Assembly: GCF_001039355.2 (NCBI RefSeq)
Contig: NW_019775491.1
Location: 677,740-741,739 of the forward strand
DNA from: Lingula anatina
Taxonomy: Eukaryota > Brachiopoda > Lingulata > Lingulida > Lingulidae
Direction of reading: 5' to 3'
Length of the DNA stretch: 64,000 nucleotides
Part shown: positions 46,901 to 58,550 of the stretch, one piece after another
Numbering within the stretch: position 1 is the first letter of the stretch
Layout of the letters: each line of letters starts with the position of its first letter
Made by a program: the position numbers and the translations under genes
Notes under the pieces: model-generated
Told to the model about the DNA's origin: nothing
Seen by the model: the letters and a program-made list of their open reading frames with translations, nothing else
Database searches by the model: none

Positions 46901-49900
46901 GATTTCTACAGGAACCAGATATTGCCATCCATTCAGTTTTGCATCCAGTGAATATCGCATTTAATGTGTTCTCGCATCAAAAGTATAGGTAAAAACCAAA
47001 CGTGAACTCGCTATAGACTGAAAAACCCCAAGGTTCCCCGTGAATGTTCCCTGAAAAGTGTTGGCCAAATGGCGAAGCTGTAGCACCATACCAGATTTCT
47101 TTCCATGCAATCCCCACGCAACACTGGGGGAAATAGTTTGACGTAAGCATTTGTCTTTTTTTTTTCTTCTTCTTCATTTTAGACAAATTCATAGACCATG
47201 GGTTTGTACCTGTAGTGATTCCATCCAAATATATTCGTTATGTTCTTCACACCTTCACGTGGTCAGTGATGGCTGTTTATAGTTTTTGCATCACAGTTAA
47301 TTAATAACCTGTGTGAGTGTTACACTATTTGTCGTGTTGTTTATGTAAGTATGGACTTTTGAATATGTCAACCATGCCAGTATTATTGCCGGGAACAAGA
47401 CACTCTTACAAAAATGCCCACACAAACAATGGGGATATTCAGGCAAACATCTTTTTAAAAAATGTTACCACGTGTTCAAATGATGAGATACTGCGTAATC
47501 AATATGATGTCCACATTCGGTATGATTTTATGTCTATTTTCATGATGTAGGGCTTCTGCTTATAACGATCCTGTCCTTGTTAATTGGCAGTAAATGGAAA
47601 CCACTGCTTACAGCTACAAATAATAGTCACTTTGTCTGGTACCTTTTGATAATTATTGTGTTCTCAGCGTTCAGACATGGCCATCCCAGCAAACACGTCA
47701 CGTTCGGTTCACATGGCTAGCACGTTGCTACCACATTATAACGTCATAGCGAAGGATTAACCACGTGGTACCAACGTGACGTGTTTGCTGGGATATACTT
47801 TCCGTGAAAGTAAGTTGTACTGCACTTAGAACTGAATTATTTTTATTTTTTCACAGAAATAATACAATAATATAAACATGAGAAAAAAAACAAGAAACCT
47901 GCATGCAAATCACATCTCACTCATTTCATGACCAACATAATGGCAAATGATCATGCTTGGAAAATAGCAAGGCCCGAGCTCAAAAAGTTAAGTCACTATG
48001 TTGAATCGCACTATTATCTGCGTTACTTGACAGAGGCATTGGGAAATTTTGGCACTGCACATGTGCACGCTTGATGAGCGCTCTGACGCAACTGCCTGAT
48101 CAATCTCAGCATCCCACTAAGCCAGATACTTTCCTGTTATTGATCTAGCACTACGTGTCATGGAACAAATGACAGACTGCACAAGTAAAAATGAAGCATT
48201 CCATCACCATAGAACATGTAAACATTTGCTTTGTTTGAACTGTACACTTTGACAAATTTGCAAATATTTTTTTTCAACGAATAGGGTTGAATCATAAATC
48301 TCTACAGTTTTCCCTCAGCACAACACATATACAGTGTATCAAATATCAACACATATTACTCCATTCAATGCTAAATACTTTTTTTCTTATTCATTTGTAT
48401 CTGTTTTGGGTTAGTAAGGAGAACAAATGAAGACGACCCTTTAACCTACGGCGGATCCTGCGCCTCGCCCCCATATTAACATAGAAGTAGAGAAAGCACT
48501 ACTTCAATGATATTAAATAATGATTAACGCGATTATCTGTTCATAATATATATATAAATGTATAATCATATGAGCATATCTTAAATGGATCATCACGGTA
48601 ATCATTCTGTTTAAAAATGCATTGAGCTATAACGGCATTTCGCTTACTTGTTGAAAGTGTTTCAAGCACAATGTACGTGTTTAATGAACTCTCATACTTG
48701 AACACAAGAGGATCATAAAAGAACCGTTAGCAGAACTTATTCGAAACGATTTGCATGCAGAGATTTGACTTCAGCTTCTTCCGTGATACATTGTTAGCGG
48801 TGACTGGTGAATTAAAGGATGTTTGCCGTCTCACGGGATCCCGAATGCATTTTAAAATACCTATTTCAGGATATTTCCTTTTACTCATGTTTGGTGACAC
48901 TGGGGATCGAGTGATCAATTACTAAGATGTTTCGATAGCGAAGTAATTATTTGAAGTAAACCCATGAATGTGGCCATATTACATATTTGCTTTTTAAAAA
49001 TGCACTGTACGAATAGAAAGTTACAGAATGTTATACCACGAAATGCATATGCATATGTAGCATATCTGACATATGTAGCGGAGCAGTGCTAATGTTTCAA
49101 AATAAAATGCCTGCAATGCCAGTTTGCTTTGCTTAACCGGAAATAACTACGTATGTCTGATGACAGATTACTGATCAAAATGATAACTATGTGATGCACA
49201 AATCACGCTACGGTTTATGTGTTGCCAAGCACTGATCCATACTAAGTTTTCATAAATACTTTTGCAATTAAAAACACCTCCCATTCATACGTTATGCTTG
49301 AGGGTGTATTTATCATGTTCGAAACAAATACGGCATGTCTTCAACAGATATCCCTTTTTTAGAATGCACTGCACATAGTAAGATGCCTTGTGGGTTGTCG
49401 CAACTAGGAGAGATTGATCATAATCTTACAACAGTCCGCGGTTCCACTCTGGATACTCATTTTATAAAGTAGTAATTATTTTGCTTAGTTCCTAAGCTGA
49501 GTGGTGTTATGGCAATAGTTGTCGTGACAAACATGGTAAATTGATTACTGTTAAGAGCTTACCAAGCGGACAAGCTGTGCAGGTGAAACAGACCTTCCTA
49601 CTAAAACCATGTGTATAATCGACGGGTGATATTCACACAGCATAAACATTTCGGAAGTCCGTATTAACAAACCATCACTTCACCTTCTAGGAAATATGAA
49701 AGTATCTTGAATATCATGTAAAAAGACGACTGCTAGGGACCCTAAAAAACTTCTCGTTTTATCCCAAAAAACGTTTGCTCTCTATGTGAGAAATATATTA
49801 AACTTGATAACACAACCTATAAACAAGCCCAAGGCGTATTATATCTAATGCCCCTATTTCAAACAGACCACGAATCCCACGAATCGCCAGGAATCAGTTC

Positions 49901-52070
49901 GTAAAGTTCTTAACAGATTCGTATGTATTCGTAGTCAGTTCTTGCAATTCCTGATCAATCACGAACTGATTACGATTCAACCACGAATCCTGAAATTTAA
50001 AATTGTCAATTCCTGGCGATTCGTGGGATTCGTGGTCTGTGTGAAATAGGGGCATAACGCGATAGTTGCCAAAATGGGCCCGAGTTTCGTCCACAAAAGT
50101 TTTCGGCATACTGTATACAATAATGTTACGTTATTTGTAACAGTGATTATAAGGAGGGCACAAGTATCAGTAAAAGTACGCACTCCTACTATTCGATATT
50201 TTCTGAAGGCGGATCAAACTCATCGGACCACTCGTTTGTGGAGACGTCCCTTCCATCAACCTTAGATTCATCATGATATCGAATGTCGGCGTCATTTTTA
50301 AACTCTGTTGACTCCAATAAACAGGTTCAGTCTGGCGAATTTTTAGAACTATGGTTATATCATCCACCCCAAATGTCGAATGAGCATTTGGGAAGGATCG
50401 TAATTAAATGCTAGTTTAAAAAATGCAAATGGTTCACGGGGCATTTTTAACCCCTCAGGTACGAAAAGTAGATGACCACGGTTTGTTATCCACTTGGAAA
50501 CGCGGCTTACAGCTCAACCGGATAGCTCAACCGTTAACAGCTCTGTCACTTATGTGACTGCAACGGCAACAAGCTCATCACAGTCAACGTGAGAGCGTAG
50601 CTCAAAAGTTTCCAAACCTGCATTATAGCGGTATCTACAGAACGAATAGCCAATTTGTACAGTTTGAAATCTATAACGATGTTTGAGCATGTTTTCTGAT
50701 GGGATTCACCATTCAAGCCATTTTGTTATTGTTCCAGCTCTCATATAACATGTTTGATAGGAAACATCAGTTTAAACTGTGTTTTTTTCTCAATTTAGTA
50801 GATGGGGTTAGAATGATCTAAAATGATACGAGGATAAACTTATTCAAATATGGAAATATGTCTAACATGTAAAAGTTACTCCCAGTGACCTAATTCAAGT
50901 CTCTCTGAGGTATTCAAACGACTTCTGTGGCAAGGCAAGATTAGATTAACAATAACTGCCAGACTATCGACCACCTACAGCTTACCGTTAGGCAAATAAT
51001 GGTAAAATGTAACAACATTTAATATTCATCAAAATAAAAATATTTTAGGGAATGGTCATAAGAAATATTTTGGTTGTTACACTCGGCCAATTGACAGGAT
51101 TTATTACATTAATCGATTGAGTTCCTTCTATTGCAGTCACTATCTCAGTTTGGAATCAACGTTTATTAGACTGTTAATATTAACGCTGTCGAGTCCCTTG
51201 GTTTTTGGACGATTTTTCTGTTGGTAAATGGAAATTGAAATTAAACTCACGATTATACATAGGACCACAACGCAATTGTGCGCACATACGCACATGCGCA
51301 TGTGAGTGATAATTACTGAACACCAACAACTGATTCAATGTAGCGGGATTCACTGTGTGCTATATGTGTTGCTTAAAATTCACAGAGATTCACAATCTCT
51401 TCCAAAAATAACATGTTTCTTCACATCAAAACTGCTCCGTTTACCTAAGATATAAACATTTTGATGCGAAAACACGTGATGACATAGTGCAGATACCAGA
51501 AAGCAGTGCAAGTCTTCATAATGCAACGATCATTAGTTTATCTAAAATCCCAGTGGTTTCCATTGAACCTTCTAAAACCTGCCCATTAAACTGTGTACAC
51601 ACATACAAATTGAACTAAATATGTGAAATCCCGGCTTGTGTTTCCTAAAACACGGCGGCACCGAATCGATGGTGTTCTTTTTGAACAAATATTATGCAGA
51701 CAACATGGCGAGATAGTTTTGTAAAACAGATCATTGGATGGTGTTGAAGCCGTGGAGACCTTTCACGGCTCATACACACTCATGTTGTTAACGAAAAAGG
51801 TGGACTGTGTGTAGACTGGTTCACGATACAGCCCTCAAAGATTACAAGCGCACGAGAATGCCACGTAAATATATGTAAGGTAAACTACATTCAGTATCGG
51901 TCTATTTCCAAAATTTTCTCGGGACAAAATGCTTTGAGAACAAACAATATTCTGAAGAAATGAAAACTCTAATGTCACCCATTTTGTATGACTTAACAAA
52001 GAGCTGCATGTTATTACTTAACTGGTCAACCAATGTCACCTATAGCGTGCTCATATACCAATAATATTTC

Positions 52071-52114
<44 letters not shown>

Positions 52115-53475
52115 GAAAGCGACCACCAGTCGGTTCACATAAATTAAAACGGATAAAATGTCAATATTTACTTGTCTGCATCTATTTTTTCCCCAAAAAA
52201 CAGGGTTATTTTCAATCTTTTACCCCACCGATAACCTTACCTATTAAATAATGCTTACGGACACCTTATTTGAATGAAAAATGAAAGCTGTCATATCATT
52301 TTCACTGCTTTTGGCTATTTTTAACATTAAATGGAAGTGGATGGCGTATTATAATCGACTTTGAATCTTTATCAAAAGAATATATTATGTTATGCTAATA
52401 CGCGACAATCTAATCGTTCATTGCATGAACTTATAGGAGCTGAAAGATATTATAAAGGAAAAGCCTCACTTTGGGAGGCTTAATACAAAAAAAAAAAAAG
52501 CGAAGCCAATCAACATACACGATTCTTTCTTGATGCAATCAGTATGTATATTATGGGATTCTGATGTATGGCGTTAGGGCAAGGGGTCTTTGGGATGGTA
52601 TATGCAGTACACAAGCCTTACACATACATGCTTCAGCTGCATGTCCACAACGTTGGCAAAATGCAATCTCGCCTTTACCCAAAGGGTTTAAAAGAGAGAT
52701 TCTCTTCCACAATTAAGAAAAACACGCTGTTTTCTAACGTAGTGTCAATGAATACAAAATATTTAAGGGGAACTTACCTGAAATTACTGCATGGATGAAT
52801 AATCCAAGTTCCAGTAGCTCGCTGTCTCTGTCTTTCTTTAATCAAAGCACTTTTGTTTCCAAATAGTTTCATGGCAAGTCTATTGTCTGAGGGTTGAAAA
52901 AATGTGAGAATCTGGTCCTTTAGAAAATTTGTCGTGCTTGGGGTATTACTTCTAGTGTCGGATTTTGGTAACAATTCCTCTTTGGGCGTTCCATAGAGAC
53001 TCGCATCATCTCCAATGAAAAAAGGTTCCGATTTTGTTTTTTCTTTTACACTTACAGGAGGACTTTCTGAGCCCTGTTCTTCATCATTGATCAGATTGAT
53101 AGCAGGTGATTTATTTTTCGATTTCCCTGATCCAAATCGATTAAGTCTAAGAGATGGAAGCCGCTGAAGAAGTGTTTTACTTTTAGATTCATTTCGATCC
53201 GGTAATTGTTGCAATGTGTTAGGTTCCGTGGTAAGTGGAATTGTTGTTTCTTCTGTGACTTCACAACTTTCGTCAAATTCAAGCGTAACTTTCGTCGTTG
53301 TTGCCACTGATCCTGGTGTGTTACACGAACTATCCGTCACCGAGCCAAACACGGTTTCAGATTTGCTGGTAGGGGCAGAGGAGGCCGTGGTGTACGCTGT
53401 CCTGCCGGAACACGGGGATCCGGTGCTCTCCTTGTAGGAATCCTGACTCAGTTGCCGTTGTGGCGTCGAAGCCAT
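34713..53475 (-). CDS. HCN: HCN/Ih hyperpolarization-activated, cyclic nucleotide-gated cation channel, 10 coding exons, 870 aa
   Basis: Exons in order: 52778-53475, 45637-45800, 42941-43111, 41965-42062, 39724-39873, 37382-37600, 36931-37077, 36275-36518, 35564-35818, 34713-35179; all phases agree. Exon 1 encodes a 230-residue polar cytoplasmic N-terminus ending in the HCN domain ([22 protein letters not shown]). Exon 2 covers S1-S2, exon 3 S2-S3, exon 4 the S4 sensor (regular Arg/Lys every third residue, then [10 protein letters not shown]), exon 5 S5 and the turret, exon 6 the pore with filter CIGYG and S6. Exons 7-9 hold the C-linker and cAMP-binding domain (FGEICLL, then KRVASV; E and R of the phosphate-binding cassette kept). 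Exon 10 is a divergent acidic tail with a KQKKKR basic cluster. The protein forms tetramers in the plasma membrane, passes Na+ and K+ on hyperpolarization and sets pacemaker or resting currents. Start: the ATG at 53473-53475, good context. Between exons 4 and 5 the S4-S5 linker is about two residues shorter than arthropod Ih, so a micro-exon may be missing. Confidence 0.96.
37888..37922. repeat. (GA)n microsatellite in HCN intron 5
   Basis: Near-pure GA dinucleotides with one AA interruption, about 35 bp. Confidence 0.85.
42391..42716. mobile_element. About 325-bp MITE in HCN intron 3
   Basis: Left arm cgcccaagttc ... ggccaacttcacttgaagc is mirrored by tgcttcaagtgaagttggcc ... gaacttgggcg at the right. 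Arms are about 50 bp with a few mismatches. Non-coding interior. Confidence 0.75.
47683..47794. mobile_element. 112-bp MITE with 22-bp terminal inverted repeats
   Basis: Begins atcccagcaaacacgtcacg and ends with its inverted complement. The interior also contains further acgt-rich partial palindromes. Non-coding, in HCN intron 1. Confidence 0.75.
49849..50054. mobile_element. MITE with about 46-bp terminal inverted repeats and a TAA target duplication
   Basis: The left end tgcccctatttcaaacagac matches the inverted right end ending gaaataggggca over about 46 bp with very few mismatches. Flanks are taa on both sides (49846-49848 and 50055-50057). A 3-bp TAA/TTA duplication is typical of PIF/Harbinger elements. 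The interior repeats cgaatc/gattcg several times. No transposase is present, so it is non-autonomous. It lies in HCN intron 1. Confidence 0.8.
52074..52111. repeat. Poly-A tract in HCN intron 1
   Basis: About 38 consecutive A. Could be the tail of a retroposed element, but no recognisable body or target duplication was found beside it. Confidence 0.85.
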
Positions 53476-56400
53476 CCCGGCTAGCTTACTGACGCAGGTC
53501 AGCAACCCAATTTAATTGTTATGCCTCTCTATCCGCGATGAACTTAAATATTGGGTTTCCTAAAACTGACAAGAAACCGCAGAATCCTGGCTGGCTGAAT
53601 TACGCCACTGGTGATTCTGCGGTTCCTGTCACTTTTTGATTTTCCATGACAACAGTTCACAGAGGGCGCAAACTGGACGTTGGATAGTTAATATAGCCAA
53701 TCATTTGTCGTACTCTTTTATGGCGTCATACAATAACGTCTACAACGCAACGCAACGCAACAAAGAGGTCGGTACGTTTGGCTTACAGTTGGCAAAAACT
53801 GATTTACTAGTTTTATGAGCAAACTCTTGTCGTCTTGAGGCCCCTGATATGGCTGGATCGATTCTGCAAATCTCTAATCAGCTAAATTCGATGTTTTTCC
53901 TTGAATATTAGGTTCATTGAAATAAATCGATGATATAAGAAGAATACAAAAATGACGATGGAGATGAATCCATAGCTGCGTGACTGTCATGTCGGCCACG
54001 ATATTTCAAGGCGCTATCTCTATGCCAACATATTTTTCTTCTGCATGTAAGGTCAAGCGACGCTTCATATAAACCTGAGTTTTTTGTAAATACACGTTGA
54101 AATACTTTCGAAGTCACGAGAATTATTTTCTATGCAATGCAGTTCAAAGATTTTGACACCCCTCTCTCAAAAGTAATCTCAATTGAAAGCAGATAGAAAT
54201 TAGTAATCACTGTGCCTCTTGATAGTACGCTATGACAAACCTTTTCTTCACCTCCACCCTGTTTTACTGTTCATCCATACAGAGATATTGAAACAGCATG
54301 GTCTTTCTTTCACATACCTGAAAGAGCGGATCCGTTTTCACTCCAACATGCCCGTCATCTTCACTCGCGTCACAAGTAACGGTGTCGCCTCTCTTGTAGA
54401 ATGGAGGCACTAACGGCCCGTTGAACCGGCAGTGGCTATTGATTTCTAGAAAACGTAAGCGCTACCCTCTCTGGTAAGCAAAGCGCTCGGCGTGTGCAAT
54501 GTACTATGCCGCGGAAAGAGACAGATGGAGAGAGGGAGAGGGAGAAAACGAGAGGGAGAGAGATCGCTGAACGGAAAGACTGCGATTTCTAATCGTCTCC
54601 CAGAGGTCGACAGCACTATGAGCTTATTTGTAATAGAGAAATCAATAAGACAAAGCCATTAAGCATCTTGCTGATTTTGGCTTACCTACCTCTTGATAGG
54701 CAGATTTAATGTATTGGAGCGGAAATTACAAGAACCCAGCCAGATGGGAATAAGAACCAGGATGTTAACATTATACATTTTCCAATTGCCGTAATCCATA
54801 TATAATTTTATACCCCTGCCTCATATAACTTTTCCATGGCAACCAATCTTTAAAAAGTGTCGGCAATGAACTTTATACCTAGTGCGCCTGATGGTTTAGA
54901 TAAGACCTGCTTTCATTTAATAATAATGTTAATTAACATGCATATATTAGCTTCGCCTATCCATGTTACATTATTCCACATGAATAGAAAACAGTTTCAT
55001 ATTGTCCCAACTTTCAATAAAATTGAATGCTTACTACTGTATATATATATATGATGTTAAAACCAAAAATTATGAATGTATTGTACACGAATTTCATTAC
55101 TGTAATCATAGCAATCAGATTTGTAATGACAAATTTGTAATGACAATATCAACTGTCATGATTCCAATAGCAAGAGCGTTTGGTGAATACTGATTTTCTT
55201 TTTTCTTTTCTTTGTATTTTCCACATTAAAATTAAACAGTCTACATCTAATTACCTGAGAGAATGGGCCGAAGAAGGTCCGTTTAACAGTAGGAGTGACC
55301 AATAGGGCAATAGGGAAGTCCAATCAAAATTTCTCTTTACGTTTAAAGTATTGTGTTATATTTTATCTAATATCAAATCTGCAAACGTCGAGGTTGATCC
55401 CTGGGGTTGTTTGTTAATTACGTCTCTTGGGAGTTAAAGCTTACATTTAACCCTCGTTTTTCCATATTCATACGAATTATATTTTATGTAACATCTATAT
55501 GTAGATAGTTATTGCGGACAATTTTACTGATTTTATGAGAATATATCTTCAGGTGCTAGCAGGAAATAAAATATCTGAGCAATAAAGGGAAAGCAAATAC
55601 GTTTTCTTAGCAACATCTGCAAAGAAGCATTTTTGCTGTTTTCTCTATCACAGCGCACTCCTGTCAGATCGATGGTCAGAATTAAATATTGAAGGAAAGC
55701 CACTATCGTAGACGCCAACCTCGTGGATCCCCCTTAAAATGTCAATAAAATGATTGAGTAGTCCATGGTATGACTTTCCACAAGTTATATCCAAATACAT
55801 GTATTAAAATATAAAAGCGCTTTTCCCCATTTTTAAAAAGTATAAAGTATATCCTAGGGTTAAAAGTCACGGCTCCAAGAGAGAGAGAAAGAGAGAGGAG
55901 GGGTTAATTCATGCTGGGCCAACTAATACTAATTATTTCGACTGAAATGCTATTCCCCTTATAGAATTCATTAGGCACAAATCTGTACTCGAAGAAATCA
56001 AGGAAACAAATCACCCAAACCATTTATCTGGAGTCGTGCTGAGTGAAGTAAACAGTTCTCTTGTCAGTGCTGCAGTTCCAAGGAATGCGAGTCACCAAGT
56101 ATAGGGGAACCTGCATATGTGGTTTTGGTTTTCCCAATTTTTCTGCCAATTCTTAAATTGTCCTTCTAGAACTGGATAATTTGTTTACAGATTTATATTG
56201 GTCTTTAATTCTTTTAAGGAACAAGAAAATAAATTACCACGATGTAATTTAATATATATTTCTTTGTTTGTTTAATTATGTCGCAAAGACCTCTTCTTCT
56301 GCATTTTTCTCCAAATATGCTTTAAATTATATTCATATTTTACATTACGTATCATTCAATAGCAATCATTATATCTATGGAAGCATCACACATATTTGAA

Positions 56401-56916
56401 TTACACCAAATAACATAATACATATTCGTAGGCTATATGTCTGTAGCAGCAGGCACGGAGCAGGAACGCACTACGGTTCATCACTTTCCAAGAATGTGAC
56501 TCGGTGTTGACCGCAGTGACAGATGCTTAGATGCTGCCATCCTAAGAAAATACGACCTATTTTCCTTGGTGTATTCAAACATACCGAGAATGCAGCTAAC
56601 ATTCCGTAGGATGACTAGCGGCCCGCCTGACACTTAAAAACACTAAGTCTTTAAGCTCACTGACCCCACATAACAGCTTTCTTCAACCTTTAAAAGCCTA
56701 GCGGGTAGCTACCACTTGCATGGGCGCGCGTGTCAACATTCCCCTAATGAACAAGATAAGATTCCAGATACGATTTTCGTTGCTGTATAATTGGGAAACT
56801 ATTTCTAGGGATGTAAAGGTTTAAGATACTTGAACGTTTGCAAACCAGAGAAGTCTCCATCAGTTACAGACCCGGTTTCAATGTTGGCATTATTTTTTAA
56901 TTTAAGGGAAACTTTA

Positions 56917-57136
56917 AGACTGCATGCCCACAGATTTAGATCGATCCATCTGGATCGACCTAACTCCCTGGGGGTTCTCGCTAAATTGCAGTCAACCGAG
57001 CGCGCACCATAGTTAATTACCCCCTTACAGCTTTTAGTAGGCGGGACAGACATTTAAGCCTGTTAAGCTGACACCAATCTAGTGAGACTCCCCAGGGGGA
57101 TAGATCGATCTAAATATCTATGGGAATGGGGTCTAA
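56917..57136. mobile_element. Foldback/MITE element, family 1 copy 2
   Basis: Same arms as 33405-33669 (atccatctggatcg, aactccctggggg, gactccccaggggg), diverged by perhaps 15-20%, with a shorter loop. Two unlinked copies in 64 kb imply a dispersed family. Confidence 0.8.
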
Positions 57137-57201
57137 AATTCTGCATTTTGGGATCCATTGAAAGATAAATTAAGTTATCATAGGTTGTGGCATTTCAAGA
57201 G

Positions 57202-57366
57202 CCGGTGTAACAGGAATGGAGGTCCTAGGAATGGAAGTCCGGGCTCCGATATGATTAGTACAGGTTAGGATTAGTTGGAGTATTGGGGTTAGAATATGGG
57301 ATGAATGTCACCTGCACAAAGTAATGTGAAGCGGTTTCTAGCGGAATTCCATTCCTGTTACACCGG
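57202..57366. mobile_element. 165-bp MITE with 19-bp terminal inverted repeats
   Basis: Left end ccggtgtaacaggaatgga, right end tccattcctgttacaccgg, exact inverted match. Lies just right of family 1 copy 2. Non-coding. Confidence 0.75.
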
Positions 57367-57939
57367 TCGGTGAGCGTGCTTCATCCCAGGTACGGGTGCA
57401 ATGGCCGTGATTTGCAACATCAACATTCAAGGAACGGCGTAACCCTACATCATGAAGTTAGTTGTTTGGATTTTTTGTCTGTAGGGAATGAGACCCGTTT
57501 ACTTAAGTACCTGTGAATTGATCAAAGATCCAAGTAACTTTTTTTTTGAATCATTAGATAATGCGATTTAAAAAGGCGATATAAGAATATGTATGTATCT
57601 ATCAAATTTATTGCTTTTCAGGGTCCTCCTGTGAATAGTAAAACATCTGAAACCGCATGAAACGTGTTAATAAAAAAAAAACATCCACAGAAATGAACTG
57701 ATAGCATTAACTTTGTATTTTAGCTTGCTTTGATACATGTGCCATTTGTTGGTGGATTGCAGTAGCTGCGGCCGTAGGTTAACACATTCCGCCAGTTCCA
57801 GTTGAGATCGAACTAGACCCAAATACATGTAGGTCCACAATTAGTCCGATAAGTCTTTATATAATTTCTTGATTTTTTAAAATTTCTTCTCAAAATGCAG
57901 CGGTATAAATGTTTTTTCGTGCCCTTGTTACACATTGTC

Positions 57940-58550
57940 TTACGTTTTTTGTTTCAAATCGGACCTCATAGAGGATCCTTTTCGAAACCATAAGAAAATA
58001 CATGTGAGTATAAAAACAATGGAAAACGTGAATCGAGACGTAGCAATGTCACTATACGTCAAAACAGACCCTGTGGTGAATACTATAATCCCAAATATGA
58101 AGAGCAATGCCATGAAAACTGTCGCCCCTGCGACCAGTGCAAAAAAAGCAATAAAAACGGGGAAAGTTATCGTGCTGAGCGTCCTAGACAGGGGTCCTGC
58201 GTTTGGTTCCAACCCTAGTGCTCGTATAAATGGTGCCGCCAGTTCCTCGTGGACGGTCCTCGCGTCTTTTCGTAGCACGGATCTGCATTAAAAATGAAAA
58301 ATGATTTTATAAATTGTTAAATCCAGTCTCCACAAGTTTATTCCATCAGATTATCGATTAAACCAATAATGTGTAGAACGAAGCAAGGAAACACATAAAA
58401 TACAGAAATAGCAAAGTGGAGAAAAAACTAATAAAAGAGAGAAGAAAAACAATAAGACTGTTTTGAAGAAGTTTTTTTTTGTCAGCGAATTGTTATCAAA
58501 CCTATACCAAACATTTAAACCTGCACCTGGTCCAAACTCATCATCTTCGG
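57940..58550 (-). CDS. Candidate small membrane protein, partial gene model
   Basis: A terminal or internal exon 57940-58282 follows a good acceptor (ttaatgcag). It encodes about 114 residues: a charged start (RKDARTVHEELAAPF), then two or three hydrophobic segments (ITFPVFIAFFALVAGATVF, LLFIFGIIVF, IVFILTCIFLW) and a basic tail (WFRKGSSMRSDLKQK). An upstream exon 58502 to about 58550 (DDEFGPGAGLNVWYR) joins in phase through donor gtttga. The start codon is not found. A gtaaga overlapping the TAA at 57940 leaves open that the exon continues. I do not recognise the family; the hydrophobic hairpin loosely recalls promethin/LDAF1, which is only a guess. Confidence 0.45.

Larger units (their letters stand above)
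53476..57939. other. HCN upstream region and intergenic DNA
   Basis: Presumed HCN 5' UTR and promoter near 53476-54600, with a GA-rich tract at about 54515-54560 that could bind GAGA-type factors. A second GA run lies at 55880-55900 and a C/T-poor AT-rich stretch follows. Two MITEs lie at 56917-57366. No supported gene. Confidence 0.5.

Noticed and set aside
53476-53505. Upstream extension of HCN exon 1 by ten codons
   Set aside because: The extension has no ATG; the first ATG in good context is 53473-53475.
57481-57660. Possible short exon near the MITE cluster
   Set aside because: No open frame with splice sites on either strand.
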